A DNA stretch of 64,000 nt from G963667855 sp963667855 (GCA_963667855.2 CAXXKI010000035.1:23956-87955), one strand, 5' to 3'; shown: positions 1 through 9,984, counted from the first letter of the stretch. The notes: generated from the letters alone by a model not told the origin. Program-made: numbers and translations.

Positions 1-2
1 GT

Positions 3-563
3 TGCCCGGTAGCAGATCAATACGGGGCAGCGGAGCATGTCTGCAATTTGTCTCAGTGCGAACATGGGGTCTACCACGAAGACATGGAAATGGGCGTTAT
101 TGAACGAGAGGTAATCGAATCGGATAAAACGAGCGTCTCAGCCCGGATCATTGCTACCGGGCTTGTCGACATGGCTTTTCCATTATTGCGATACGATATC
201 GGAGATGTCGCCACTTTTACGACTGAACGTTGTTCGTGTGGGCGTTTATCTTTAACAGCAAGTTGTATTGACGGAAGAATAGAAAGCTATATTGTCACAC
301 CGGACGGCAGGAAAATAGGCCGTATGGCTCATGTTTTCGCCGATCTCCCCAACGTGCGAGAAAGTCAGATTGTCCAGGATTCAATAGACCACCTAGTTGT
401 AAAAGTTGTTCGATCGGCCGGATACGATGCAACAAACGAATTGCATTTCGAACAGCGCATACGAGCAATAGTTGGAACGGAAATGAAAATTAAATTCGAA
501 TACGTCAATGAAATTCCAAGAACTAAAAACGGCAAACTGCGGGCAGTCATTTCGCGTATTTAG
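3..563 (+). CDS. CapK/PaaK-family adenylate-forming enzyme, C-terminal part (5' end outside window)
   Basis: The reading frame is open from the first bases of the window, so this is the last ~186 residues of a longer protein (family members are about 430-450 residues). What is visible matches the C-terminal half of phenylacetate-CoA ligase-like proteins: a YG..E motif close to the window edge, RYDIGD in the middle, a CSCGR pair of cysteines, GRIESYIV and the closing basic motif RTKNGKLR with the C-terminal lysine region. In polysaccharide loci such proteins are annotated CapK and are thought to activate an acid as an adenylate or thioester, possibly for decorating a sugar; the substrate is unknown. 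It is the first plus-strand gene of the polysaccharide locus. An internal TTG at 48 is not a credible start because the frame and the YG..E motif continue upstream. Confidence 0.8.
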   Translation, partial: CPVADQYGAAEHVCNLSQCEHGVYHEDMEMGVIEREVIESDKTSVSARIIATGLVDMAFPLLRYDIGDVATFTTERCSCGRLSLTASCIDGRIESYIVTPDGRKIGRMAHVFADLPNVRESQIVQDSIDHLVVKVVRSAGYDATNELHFEQRIRAIVGTEMKIKFEYVNEIPRTKNGKLRAVISRI

Positions 564-605
564 TATTCGAATGTTCCTCGCCCGCTACGTTGACCGGCAA
601 TGCTG

Positions 606-1709
606 TTATTGTCCTGAGTTATTCTTGGGATTAATCTGGAACAATTTCGGTTCGGGGAGTTCCTTCACCATATTCGCTCCACGTACATAAGCAATAAAAT
701 GTTTAATCCAGGATGGTGTTTTCTCATTAAAAGGTGCCGGGTAGAATTTTACGTATTTGGCTGCCCCCCAAGGAGCATATCGTTGCGGACGCGCGGCGAA
801 CCACGGATGGTTTAACTCTGCACCAAGACTCCAGGAATATACTGGATCGAAATCCCAATCGGATTGCCATTCCTGGTATTTTTCCACTTTCCGGCGGTAT
901 CCGGCTCCGAGGGCAACGGTTGGTACCACAATTTCAGAGCCGTGTAATTTGGCCAGTTCAAATGTACGCCGAAACGTCTCTCGCATTTGCCCGATTTCCG
1001 GTACGCGATATAAAGCGCAGCTAAAGCAGTCTCCTTTTTCGGCGAAAGTGTAGTATTTGAAATGGTCCCAACCTGTTCCGTAATTTACTCTCTGTATTCC
1101 CCTGCCATAACGAATCACCATCGCCTCGGGAAATACTTTTTTACTGATATCGTAAATCAGATTGTGTTTTCGCGTAATCGAGTCATTCCACAGCTTGTCA
1201 TTCTCGCGAATATGAAAACACTCCGTATCAAGCATTACTGCCGTCAGTTCAACATTGCAGTCATGTCGCGAGTTAGCGACAGACAACCAGGTTTTAATGT
1301 CGCTAAGTGTCTTTTCGAAACGCTCTAACTCCCGAAGTTGCAAAAGCCCTGATTCTGTAGGAGGGTTTTCTCCAAAACCGCGATGCCACGGCGAGTAATT
1401 AATCCCCAACGATGCTCGGATTTTTGGATTTCCCTGGTTTACAGTTTGACATACGATAACCGCCGCACCTACCTGGCTAGCCGTAACCGCATCGCCAAAA
1501 CAAGCGGCATGCGTAAGGCGAACGTATTCGCGATAACGCGGATCATTCGGGTTATCCAGGATTTTCGTCGGCAGTGGCCATGAATAGTGAATTTTCTGGA
1601 GAGGTTTCAACTCTCTCAATAACTCGACGATTTCTTTTTCCTTGTTAACCAAAGGCGTTGAAGGCGAAGCGCCGATCTGTGCCAGTAGTAAAACCACAAT
1701 CATTGACAT
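606..1709 (-). CDS. Secreted protein of unknown function, possibly glycoside hydrolase-like
   Basis: A 367-residue protein on the opposite strand to its neighbours. I chose the ATG at 1709 over one 24 bases upstream because an AGAGGA box lies nine bases before it and it gives a clean N-terminus: a short hydrophobic run (MIVVLLLAQIGAS) that looks like a signal peptide. The rest is rich in Trp, Tyr, Arg and acidic residues, with segments such as ELTAVMLDTECF and WDFDPVYSWSLGAEL that would suit the strand ends of a TIM-barrel carbohydrate-active enzyme. I do not recognise a named family and no catalytic pair can be assigned. Its place between a CapK-like gene and the oxidoreductase/heparinase pair suggests a job outside the cytoplasm on the polysaccharide, but this is inference. 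Confidence 0.65.
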   Translation of the reverse strand: MSMIVVLLLAQIGASPSTPLVNKEKEIVELLRELKPLQKIHYSWPLPTKILDNPNDPRYREYVRLTHAACFGDAVTASQVGAAVIVCQTVNQGNPKIRASLGINYSPWHRGFGENPPTESGLLQLRELERFEKTLSDIKTWLSVANSRHDCNVELTAVMLDTECFHIRENDKLWNDSITRKHNLIYDISKKVFPEAMVIRYGRGIQRVNYGTGWDHFKYYTFAEKGDCFSCALYRVPEIGQMRETFRRTFELAKLHGSEIVVPTVALGAGYRRKVEKYQEWQSDWDFDPVYSWSLGAELNHPWFAARPQRYAPWGAAKYVKFYPAPFNEKTPSWIKHFIAYVRGANMVKELPEPKLFQINPKNNSGQ

Positions 1710-1849
1710 GTTTTCTGATCCTCTGATGACCAAACTAAACCGATTTTTTGTAATTCATCAATCTGTCATCTACATCGATCGTGACGGCAGCGTCCCTGTA
1801 ACTATATCCGGCTGATTTATTTCGGCCAGCAAATAAAGGAGTAATACCC

Positions 1850-3994
1850 GTGAAACAAGTTCTACAACATCTGCGTACCGGAGAAATAGAGGTGGCTGAA
1901 GTCCCCTGCCCTCAGGTCCGCCCGGGACATTTGTTGATCAAAACGGCTCGAACCCTGATTTCCGCGGGCACGGAACGAATGCTTGTTGAGTTTGGCAAAG
2001 GCAGCCTGATAGCCAAAGCTCGCAGCCAGCCGGATAAGGTCAAACAGGTACTCGATAAAATCAAAACGGATGGACTCCTGCCAACATTGGACGCAGTATT
2101 CTCCCGCCTTGACGAACCGTTGCCCCTGGGCTACTGCAATGCCGGGATCGTATTAGAAGTCGGCGATGGCGTTACCGGTTTTAAACCGGGCGACCGCGTC
2201 GTTAGTAACGGCGCACACGCCGAAGTCGTTTGTATTCCGCATACTCTTTGCTCCCGCATACCGGACGACGTAAGCGATGAATCCGCTGCGTTTACCGTCC
2301 TCGGTTCCATAGGGTTGCAGGGACTGCGTCTTATACAACCGACATTGGGAGAATGTATAGTAGTTACCGGCCTGGGGTTGATAGGTTTGATGACCGTACA
2401 AATGTGCATTGCTAATGGATGTCGCGTACTGGGGATCGATGTGGATCCCAACAAGCTTCAGTTGGCCAAGGAACTCGGCGCTGAGGTTGTTGATTTGCCC
2501 GCAGGAGCAGATCCTGTCCAAACGGCCATGTCTTTTTCACAGGGACGCGGTGTCGACGGTGTCATTATAACCGCATCAGCAAAAACCAACGAAATCATAA
2601 AACAAGCCGCACAAATGTCTCGAAAACGAGGTCGCATCGTACTGGTTGGAGTAATCGGCCTCGAATTAAACCGAAGTGATTTCTACCAGAAAGAACTCAC
2701 ATTCCAAGTCTCCTGTTCCTACGGTCCTGGACGTTATGATCCGGATTATGAAGATCGCGGTAACGATTATCCGCTGCCATTTGTACGTTGGACGGAACAA
2801 CGCAACTTTGAGGCAATACTGAATCTACTCTCCTCTAAAAAACTGCTGGTTGAGCCCCTTGTCTCCAGAAAAATCGCCAATTCCGACGCCAGGGAGGCTT
2901 ATCGAGTATTAACCGAACAACCCGAAACACTTGGAATCGTGCTTGAGTACCCGGAAACAGATGTTTCTCGGGAGACCACCGTACAAATGCAGGTGGATAA
3001 AAAGAAACTCGACTCCCACAAACAGGCCTCTATCGGAGTAATCGGAGCGGGCAATTTTGCGAAGATGACGGCGCTTCCGAGTCTGGCCAAAACCAACGCC
3101 CGAATCGCCTGTATCGCGGATCTTGACGGGGCAGCCGCCGCTCACGTCGGGAAAAAATTCTCTGCAGAACGGACTACGACCGATTATTCGACGATACTTG
3201 AGACCGAAGATGTAAACGCTCTCTTCGTTTTCACTCGACACGATCTTCACGCCAGATTCGTAAAAGAAGCATTGTTGGCACGAAAGAGCGTGTTTGTTGA
3301 AAAACCACTTTGCCTTACCAGGGAAGAACTCAAAGAAATTCGCTCAGCAAATGAAAAAGCCGAGAACTGTCAAGTCATGGTCGGTTTCAACCGCAGATTT
3401 TCCCCACATGCAGAGAAGATAAAAAAACTTGTTGCCAGCCGTACAGAACCACTATGTATCACAATTACTATCAACGCCGGCATAATACCTCCCGAAGTGT
3501 GGGTTCACGACCCTAAGGTCGGTGGCGGCCGTATTCTGGGCGAAGGATGCCATTGGATCGATCTCATGATGCATATAGTCGGCAAGCCGATAATACGCGT
3601 ATCGGCAACTCGCATTGGGGAATCACCGGCTATTGCAGTTCGCGATGACAAAATGTCTCTCACTCTGACATTCGCAGACGGATCCATCGGCACTCTCCAC
3701 TACTATGGTAATGGCCACAAAGCGTATCCAAAGGAAACTATGGAAGTATTTGGAGACGGAAAAATCCTGAGGTTGGACAATTTCCGTGATCTCAGAGGTT
3801 ATGGCTGGGCATCGTTCTCTCGCATGAAACTGCGAAGAATGGACAAAGGTCACAACGCCGAATTCAAACGATTCGTTCAATCAGTAACAGAAGGTGGTTC
3901 ACCGCTTATTCCTTTCGATCAAATCGAAAACGTGATGAACGCAACCTTTGCCGCAGTGGAATCAGCTACAACCGGTTCACCTGTTCCCGTTTAG
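1850..3994 (+). CDS. Bi-domain oxidoreductase: zinc-dehydrogenase-like plus Gfo/Idh/MocA-like
   Basis: A 714-residue fusion of two nucleotide-dependent oxidoreductases. Residues 1 to about 365 are a medium-chain (zinc alcohol dehydrogenase type) unit with a GroES-like N-terminal part and a Rossmann motif around residue 174 (TGLGLIGL). Residues from about 390 on are a Gfo/Idh/MocA unit with its own Rossmann motif (GVIGAGNFAKM) and the family EKP signature near 483. Such bi-domain proteins are a known type in exopolysaccharide clusters, commonly beside a heparinase-like gene, as here (next gene 77 bases downstream). The likely role is redox modification of a sugar or sugar nucleotide in the cytoplasm; the substrate is not known. 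The start is GTG, supported by AAAGGAG about eight bases upstream. Confidence 0.88.
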   Translation: MKQVLQHLRTGEIEVAEVPCPQVRPGHLLIKTARTLISAGTERMLVEFGKGSLIAKARSQPDKVKQVLDKIKTDGLLPTLDAVFSRLDEPLPLGYCNAGIVLEVGDGVTGFKPGDRVVSNGAHAEVVCIPHTLCSRIPDDVSDESAAFTVLGSIGLQGLRLIQPTLGECIVVTGLGLIGLMTVQMCIANGCRVLGIDVDPNKLQLAKELGAEVVDLPAGADPVQTAMSFSQGRGVDGVIITASAKTNEIIKQAAQMSRKRGRIVLVGVIGLELNRSDFYQKELTFQVSCSYGPGRYDPDYEDRGNDYPLPFVRWTEQRNFEAILNLLSSKKLLVEPLVSRKIANSDAREAYRVLTEQPETLGIVLEYPETDVSRETTVQMQVDKKKLDSHKQASIGVIGAGNFAKMTALPSLAKTNARIACIADLDGAAAAHVGKKFSAERTTTDYSTILETEDVNALFVFTRHDLHARFVKEALLARKSVFVEKPLCLTREELKEIRSANEKAENCQVMVGFNRRFSPHAEKIKKLVASRTEPLCITITINAGIIPPEVWVHDPKVGGGRILGEGCHWIDLMMHIVGKPIIRVSATRIGESPAIAVRDDKMSLTLTFADGSIGTLHYYGNGHKAYPKETMEVFGDGKILRLDNFRDLRGYGWASFSRMKLRRMDKGHNAEFKRFVQSVTEGGSPLIPFDQIENVMNATFAAVESATTGSPVPV

Positions 3995-4071
3995 CTGTTC
4001 CATGACAAGGGAAGTTCTTTAACTTACCATAAGAGTACGTCAATATCTCAGTTTCCCTATACATACAGTTA

Positions 4072-6066
4072 ATGCAAAAGCAAGGCTTCCGTTGGATTGC
4101 CTGTCGCGCCGTGTATGCCCTTAAAAAAGGAATGGGGATATTTCGAAAAAAGTGTCCCACGCTCAAACCCGAGGATGTCAGTTTTTCCAGTCTGGTGTCA
4201 CCCGGGATACCGTCCGCGCCGGAAGCGTATTATGACTACAAAAACCTGGACGACAAAGGCTGCTTCTTTTTCAGCAAAGGAGCGCCTCCCTCATCGGAAA
4301 TTTTGAAACGAACCATTTCCGGAAACGCCCGGGATCGCATAATCGCGGTGGCCAATGCGTATTCAAAGGGAGAATTCCTGTTCTACACTAACGAGACTCA
4401 CTCCCTCGGGATTCCGTTAAATTGGCTTTTTTCGCCCTTCACAAAATCACAGCATAACGCACAGGTTCACTGGAGTGACTATCCCACGTTTTCCGAAACA
4501 CACGGCGATATTAAAGACGTATGGGAACCATCCAGGTTCGCATGTGCATTCTGGCTGTCAAGAGCGTACGCGTTAACCTCAGAGGATAAATACGCCGAAA
4601 CCTTCTGGAATTTTTTTGAATCGTGGTGCAAACAAAACCCCCCAAATTCCGGGCCTAACTGGAAATGTGGGCAAGAAATCGCCCTCCGTTCTCTCGCTTG
4701 GTGTTTTGCTTTATTTGCTTTTTGGAAATCTCCAGCAACATCGTCACAACGTGTGACTGATCTGGTTAAATTGCTGGCTATCCAGGCTGATCGCATCTTA
4801 GCCAATATTGACTATGCCATCTCACAAAAAAACAACCATGGAATAAGCGAGGCGACTGGGTTATTCACTATTGGTATCCTTTTTCCAGAGCTATCCAATG
4901 CACGAAAATGGCTTCGAACAGGGAAACGCATACTGGAAAAGGAAATCGATCGTCAGGTGTATGAAGATGGCTGTTATATCCAGCAATCCATGAACTATCA
5001 CCGGGTACTGCTCCATGACTGCATCTGGGCTATCCGCCTGGCTCAACTTAACAAGCAACCACTCGCCGAAAAAGCATTGGCGAAAATAAGTAAAGCAGCC
5101 GATTTTGCTTTCTATATGATGGAACCCGAAACTGGGCGAGTCCCGAACTACGGCGCCAATGATGGAGCTATCGCCGTTCCGTTAAACAGTTGCGATTACA
5201 ATGATTTCCGCCCGGTAGTACAAACTGCAAAACTACTACTGGATAACAAAAGAGCGCTGCCAGATGGAGACTGGAATGAAGATATTACCTGGCTCTTAGG
5301 TTCTTTTAAACTACCCGAAAAACCTCTTCCAAGCCCCAGGGTATCCAAGGAGTTTCCCGTAGGCGGATACTATACTCTCGCCGGCAAAAACTCTTGGGCG
5401 ATGATTCGTTGCCATAGTTATATTGACCGCGTCGCCCACGTGGATCCGATGCATTTTGATCTTTGGGAGAATGGAACCAATCTGACAAGAGACTGCGGCA
5501 GTTATCGATACTACTGCCCCGCCGAACCGGATAGTTCCGCGTATTTTAAATCAATCTGGGCGCATAACACCATTATAATGGACAACAAATCGCCCGTACA
5601 ATCCGTATCCCAATTCACCGTGTTGCCCTGGCCAAAAGCAAAGCTGAACAACTATCGAATAACCAACCGTACATTGGCCTGGGAGGGCGAAAGCACAACT
5701 TACGATCATTTGATACCCGGTTTCGTCCATAACCGACATATTACATGTGATCGAAATCGCGATAACTGGAAAATCACCGACCGAATAAACGGTAATGGCG
5801 TGCATGATATTGAATTACGGTGGCATTTAGCACCATCTGCTCGCCTTATCTCCAGCGAACAAAACCGTGTGATAGTTTCGATTGTGCCAACCTGGCTCAT
5901 TAAGGTTTCTTCCGAAAAACAAGTAGAAGCAGAAATTATAATCTCACAAAACAACGGCGGGGTCGAATCTACCCATTATGCGGAGAAAACGCCCATCGTA
6001 ACATTGTCTGTTCGCTTGCGAAGTGAACTCCCGGTTACTATCGTCAGCTTGATTGAAAAGGAATAG
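4072..6066 (+). CDS. Heparinase II/III (alginate lyase-like) family protein
   Basis: 664 residues, about the usual length for heparinase II/III proteins in polysaccharide loci. The first half would be the (alpha/alpha) toroid, with the NNHG motif near residue 253 and the YGANDGA segment near 358 that carry catalytic Asn, His and Tyr residues in this family. The second half is beta-sandwich-like and includes the conserved HVDPMHFDLW segment near 455 followed by DCGSY. Members cleave uronic-acid-containing chains by beta-elimination. In an assembly locus the enzyme may trim or edit polymer rather than degrade it; several such proteins also lack an obvious signal peptide, and none is clear here. 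The start is uncertain: no good ribosome site precedes 4072, and an ATG at 4132 is an alternative. Confidence 0.82.
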   Translation: MQKQGFRWIACRAVYALKKGMGIFRKKCPTLKPEDVSFSSLVSPGIPSAPEAYYDYKNLDDKGCFFFSKGAPPSSEILKRTISGNARDRIIAVANAYSKGEFLFYTNETHSLGIPLNWLFSPFTKSQHNAQVHWSDYPTFSETHGDIKDVWEPSRFACAFWLSRAYALTSEDKYAETFWNFFESWCKQNPPNSGPNWKCGQEIALRSLAWCFALFAFWKSPATSSQRVTDLVKLLAIQADRILANIDYAISQKNNHGISEATGLFTIGILFPELSNARKWLRTGKRILEKEIDRQVYEDGCYIQQSMNYHRVLLHDCIWAIRLAQLNKQPLAEKALAKISKAADFAFYMMEPETGRVPNYGANDGAIAVPLNSCDYNDFRPVVQTAKLLLDNKRALPDGDWNEDITWLLGSFKLPEKPLPSPRVSKEFPVGGYYTLAGKNSWAMIRCHSYIDRVAHVDPMHFDLWENGTNLTRDCGSYRYYCPAEPDSSAYFKSIWAHNTIIMDNKSPVQSVSQFTVLPWPKAKLNNYRITNRTLAWEGESTTYDHLIPGFVHNRHITCDRNRDNWKITDRINGNGVHDIELRWHLAPSARLISSEQNRVIVSIVPTWLIKVSSEKQVEAEIIISQNNGGVESTHYAEKTPIVTLSVRLRSELPVTIVSLIEKE

Positions 6067-6069
6067 CCA

Positions 6070-7287
6070 TTGAAAATCCTTTATATTCACCAATATTTTA
6101 CTACAAACGAAGGTTCCGGCGGAACTCGCAGTTACGATGTCAGCAAATACCTGGCTAACATGGGCCATGACGTAACCGTAGTTAGCGGTCTTTCCAGTAA
6201 TGCCGCATTCAAGCCGCTGCCATGGTATCGGTTGTTTCGTGTCGAAAGGATTGACGGTATCAAGGTCGTTCTCTGCAATGTGGATTATGGGAACAATCTC
6301 AATATCCCGCAACGCATCTGGTCGTTTATTGGCTTCGCTTTTCTAGCCACGATAGCCTGTATTCGCGAACGCGGTATTGAAATAGTTTTCGCTACAAGCA
6401 CTCCGCTGACTGTGGGTATTCCAGGACGTATCGGGGCCGCAATCAGGCGGATACCGTACGTTTTTGAAGTTCGCGATCTTTGGCCCGAAGACTTGCTTGC
6501 TGCCGGACGAATGAAACCTGGCTTGATCTACAAGACTTGGGAATGGCTCGAAAGTTTCTGCTACGCCAAGGCCAAAAAGATCATCCTTGTATCCAAGGGG
6601 TTTCATGATCGAATGCTCGAAAGGGGTTTTGCTCCAGACCGACTTAAAACCGTTCTATTGGGAGCTGATGGTAATTTATTCAAAGACGTTAAACCAGATT
6701 TCCAGTATATCAAAGAACAAGGCCTGGAGGGCAAAACTATAGCGATTTTCACCGGAGCTCACGGTGATGCAAACGGTTTATTCCAACTGATCGAAGCGGC
6801 AGAATACTTGCGGGACCGCAATGACATCGCCATAGTAATGATCGGTCAAGGGAAGATGAAGGAATCACTTAAAGAAGCGGTGAAAGAAAAGCAACTCGAG
6901 AATGTTTATCTTCTCGATCCCGTCTCTAAAACGAAATTAAGCGGTATCCTTGCCGCGTCACATATCGGGCTGATGATACTCAAGCAGATTGTTCGCCCAC
7001 GCTGGGTAACTCCTAACAAACTGTTTGATTATATGTTTACTGGAATACCCACACTTGTAAATTTCCCGGGGACTACCGCCGAATTGGTTGAAGCCGACGG
7101 CGTAGGCATGGCAACAACACCCGGAGACGCACAGGATCTAGCTCAAAGGATTAAGTACTACGCTGACAATCCAGAAGAAAGAAGGCGAGTCGGAGAAGCC
7201 GCCAAGAAAGTGGCATGGCAGAAATACGATCGCAAGATTATTGCCGCGCAGCTGAATGATGTCTTTAACGAATGCCTCAAGAAATAA
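6070..7287 (+). CDS. Glycosyltransferase family 4 (WbuB-like)
   Basis: 405 residues with the two-Rossmann layout of GT-B enzymes. The N-terminal domain has the IHQYF..NEGSGGTRSY opening typical of WbuB/FucNAc-transferase-type GT4 proteins and the EVRDLWPEDL segment near residue 135. The C-terminal domain carries the donor-binding stretch PNKLFDYMFTGIPTL near 318 and ends with a typical YDRKIIAAQL helix. It would transfer an N-acetylated or deoxy sugar in the cytoplasm onto a lipid-linked intermediate. The TTG start is supported by AAGGA seven bases upstream, inside the end of the preceding gene, so the two are probably co-translated. The exact donor cannot be told from sequence alone. Confidence 0.88.
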   Translation: MKILYIHQYFTTNEGSGGTRSYDVSKYLANMGHDVTVVSGLSSNAAFKPLPWYRLFRVERIDGIKVVLCNVDYGNNLNIPQRIWSFIGFAFLATIACIRERGIEIVFATSTPLTVGIPGRIGAAIRRIPYVFEVRDLWPEDLLAAGRMKPGLIYKTWEWLESFCYAKAKKIILVSKGFHDRMLERGFAPDRLKTVLLGADGNLFKDVKPDFQYIKEQGLEGKTIAIFTGAHGDANGLFQLIEAAEYLRDRNDIAIVMIGQGKMKESLKEAVKEKQLENVYLLDPVSKTKLSGILAASHIGLMILKQIVRPRWVTPNKLFDYMFTGIPTLVNFPGTTAELVEADGVGMATTPGDAQDLAQRIKYYADNPEERRRVGEAAKKVAWQKYDRKIIAAQLNDVFNECLKK

Positions 7288-7300
7288 CCGTTGATTTAAA

Positions 7301-8374
7301 ATGCCAGAACAATACTGGAACAATAGACTGTTTAGGCCTTCTGACGAGGCCGCCGTTTTTGATTTGGTTTGTGCAGTTTATCCTGAGCGGCAACACGACG
7401 ACCTTCGTAAATACTGGGAGTGGCGTTTCTTTAATAACACAGCCTGCAACGCTTCTATCATGTTGGCTGATTACAAAGGGAGCCCCATAGGCATTCAACC
7501 CGTAGCGATTTTTGATTTTCAAAAAGGGACGACTACCTACCAGGGAGCAATGTACACCGGCGTACTCACACACCCAGACCACAGACGAAAGGGAGTTTTT
7601 CGCACTCTGGTCGACAGTGCAAATGACTATGCGAATTCTCAGGGAGCTGCATTCAGCATGACAATGCCCAATGATGCTTCCTACCCCGGTTTCATTCGTA
7701 CCGGAGAGTGGATCTCCCCTGGTGAAATCCCGCTTTTTTTAAAGGTAATCGACGGTCGCGCTACCTTAAAACCGAAATTGGGTAAACTTTTGTCGTATCT
7801 ATGCGGCGGAGCTTGCCGAGTCCCCTTTCTCCGAGAACCTCCCTGCTCTCCCGTTGATTTTGAAACAAACCAGGTAAAGGAAGTCTCCGGTGAACTGGAC
7901 CTCTTATTCGATAGATTCTCAGCAACGAATGAGACGTTAATGATCCGCAGAACTCAACGATATTGGAAATGGCGATATGAGCAAAGGCCGGACTCTGACT
8001 ATCGTTCATTTGAAATACGTAAAAACGCAGCGCTTGCGGGTGTCGTGGCCACAGGTACCCAGGAAAGGTTTGGAATTGACTTTGGAATGATCCTGGATCT
8101 GGTTTCAAATGAAGATGAGCTGAGTGTTTACCAGCTTCTTCATGCCGCCCAAGAGGATTTAAAATCACGAGGCGTCGGAATAATCTCCTGCCAGGCTGCA
8201 ACAAAATCACTTCAGCGTGCCTTGGTTAACTCAGGTTTTCGAAAACTTATACCAGCTATCAATCCCAAAAAATTCCATTATGTCTATCGTCCCCATACAA
8301 ATAACAATCTGGACCACAATCCACAATCAATTGGTGATTGGTATTTAATGTTCGGAGATTCAGATAACGTATGA
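7301..8374 (+). CDS. GNAT-family N-acyltransferase
   Basis: 357 residues. A GNAT core occupies about residues 15-125: motif A reads VLTHPDHRRKGVFRTLV, where the RRKG turn would bind the pyrophosphate of acyl-CoA. The second half (FEIRKN..LAGVV, then LHAAQEDLKSRG) looks like a degenerate second GNAT-type fold, a common arrangement in longer members. It would acylate an amino sugar or another amine of the polysaccharide pathway. It starts 13 bases after the glycosyltransferase and its last four bases (ATGA) overlap the deacetylase start, so it sits inside the operon. No Shine-Dalgarno box is clear at this start. Confidence 0.8.
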   Translation: MPEQYWNNRLFRPSDEAAVFDLVCAVYPERQHDDLRKYWEWRFFNNTACNASIMLADYKGSPIGIQPVAIFDFQKGTTTYQGAMYTGVLTHPDHRRKGVFRTLVDSANDYANSQGAAFSMTMPNDASYPGFIRTGEWISPGEIPLFLKVIDGRATLKPKLGKLLSYLCGGACRVPFLREPPCSPVDFETNQVKEVSGELDLLFDRFSATNETLMIRRTQRYWKWRYEQRPDSDYRSFEIRKNAALAGVVATGTQERFGIDFGMILDLVSNEDELSVYQLLHAAQEDLKSRGVGIISCQAATKSLQRALVNSGFRKLIPAINPKKFHYVYRPHTNNNLDHNPQSIGDWYLMFGDSDNV

Positions 8375-9264
8375 CACACGCTCTGACTATTGATGTTGAG
8401 GATTCTCATAATCTATTCTCCCGCCATTGGCTTGGTATCGATTCGCCACCAACTGACCGGGTGAAGAGAAACACAACCCGAATCCTTGAATTACTTGAAG
8501 ATAATTCAACAAAAGCAACATTCTTCATCCTCGGAGAAGTCGCTGCAGAGTTTCCGGAACTAGTGCGATCTATAGCGGGCGCGGGGCATGAAATCGGAGT
8601 GCACGGCTACTATCACCATCAGGTTTTTAAACTTACACCAGCGGAATTCAATAAACAAATCCACGACGCCAAAGCTATTTTGGAAGATATTAGCAGTAAA
8701 GCCGTTCAGGGGCATCGGTCGCCTGCTTTCTCGATAACTGCCTCTACCAGATGGGCCTGGGAGATATTGGTCAAAGAGGGATTTAAGTATGACAGTAGTG
8801 TTTTCCCATTCAGGGGCCGACGCTACGGTTGGCCGGAAAGCCCTCTTGATCCGTACATAATAAAAACTCCTTGCGGCTCAATCACGGAAATACCCCTTTC
8901 GGTCGTTGAACTCGGCAGACGGAGAATCCCAACAGCGGGAGGTGGATATCTCCGCATGTTCCCATACGTCTGGAACCGCTGGGGAATAAACCGCGTAAGT
9001 CAAAAACGTCCTGTTATAGTCTATATTCATCCATACGAGATCGAAACAGATCCCAGTCCCATTGATCGGAAACAGTTGTCCTGTTCACAACAGTTGACCT
9101 TGTTACGGTTAAAATACACGATGGGATTTCGCCGAAGCAGTGTATTCACAAAATTAAAGCGGCTTCTTAAGGAATACGAATTCTCAAATCTATCCGATGT
9201 TTTTGATATATACGACAAAACCCAAAAAACCTTTGATGTCAACAACTTACCAGACAACCGCTAA
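8371..9264 (+). CDS. Polysaccharide deacetylase, DUF3473 type
   Basis: 297 residues. The NodB-like domain opens with LTIDVEDSH (catalytic acidic pair) and has the zinc histidines in HEIGVHGYYHHQ around residues 85-95; RSPAF follows near 120. After it comes the DUF3473 hallmark PVIVYIHPYEI near 220. This subtype is best known from exopolysaccharide loci tied to exosortase (PEP-CTERM) systems, although no exosortase is seen in this window. It would remove N-acetyl groups from the polymer or a precursor. Start overlaps the previous stop by ATGA. Together with the two acyltransferases it suggests that the acylation state of amino sugars is adjusted. Confidence 0.88.
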   Translation: MTHALTIDVEDSHNLFSRHWLGIDSPPTDRVKRNTTRILELLEDNSTKATFFILGEVAAEFPELVRSIAGAGHEIGVHGYYHHQVFKLTPAEFNKQIHDAKAILEDISSKAVQGHRSPAFSITASTRWAWEILVKEGFKYDSSVFPFRGRRYGWPESPLDPYIIKTPCGSITEIPLSVVELGRRRIPTAGGGYLRMFPYVWNRWGINRVSQKRPVIVYIHPYEIETDPSPIDRKQLSCSQQLTLLRLKYTMGFRRSSVFTKLKRLLKEYEFSNLSDVFDIYDKTQKTFDVNNLPDNR

Positions 9265-9306
9265 TTCAGATACACGATTAAAACATTAGTGGTTGTGATA
9301 CCTATC

Positions 9307-9903
9307 ATGATTGTTATACGCGAACTTAACAAGCCTAACGCAAAGGCGGTCGCAGAATTGCATGCGGCCGCCATAAACAAGGGTTTCCTGGCGAAACTTG
9401 GTATCCGTTTTCTTCGTCAACTGTACCTGGGAATAGCTGATGATCCGGAATCAAAAGTATGGATCGCTATTAAAGACGAAAAGGTACTGGGATTCTGCGC
9501 CTACTCTAGAAACGTCACGGGAATGTATAGTAGAGTGTTACGTTCCCGTTTTTTCCACTTGTGCTTAGCGTCTTTTCCGGCAGTGTTTAATCCCCTGATA
9601 ATTAAGGAAGTATTGGATACATTGCGTTATCCAACTAAGCAAAACACGAAAGCCTTACCTAAAACCGAAATTCTGAGCATTGCGGTAAATAGCAGCACAC
9701 GTGGCGAAGGGCTTGGAAAAATGCTACTCGACAAAGCCATTGAACAAGCAGCGAAAGACGGCGAGCCAGCAATAAAAGTACTTGCAGGTGCCAAGCTGGA
9801 TGTCGCTAATCGTTTCTATACTTCCTATGGATTCCAGAAATCTACAGAAATTATTCAACATGGAGAACCATTAAACGTATATGTCAAGAATATTTCCGCA
9901 TAA
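9307..9903 (+). CDS. GNAT-family acetyltransferase
   Basis: About 198 residues from the ATG at 9307; a GTG at 9289 would add six residues, and neither start has a convincing ribosome site. Motif A is complete near residue 130: ILSIAVNSSTRGEGLGKMLL, with the R-G-x-G-x-G acyl-CoA loop. The C-terminal FYTSYGFQKSTEI is the usual GNAT ending. It lies between the deacetylase and the lipid-transferase fusion in the same direction. The likely job is N- or O-acetylation of a sugar precursor; substrate unknown. Confidence 0.8.
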   Translation: MIVIRELNKPNAKAVAELHAAAINKGFLAKLGIRFLRQLYLGIADDPESKVWIAIKDEKVLGFCAYSRNVTGMYSRVLRSRFFHLCLASFPAVFNPLIIKEVLDTLRYPTKQNTKALPKTEILSIAVNSSTRGEGLGKMLLDKAIEQAAKDGEPAIKVLAGAKLDVANRFYTSYGFQKSTEIIQHGEPLNVYVKNISA

Positions 9904-9984
9904 ACATTAACGGTCAATACTCAAGACATTACGGTTTAAGCGTTCCACCTGATGTGAAACAAACTACACGTGTGAGGCTTTCCT

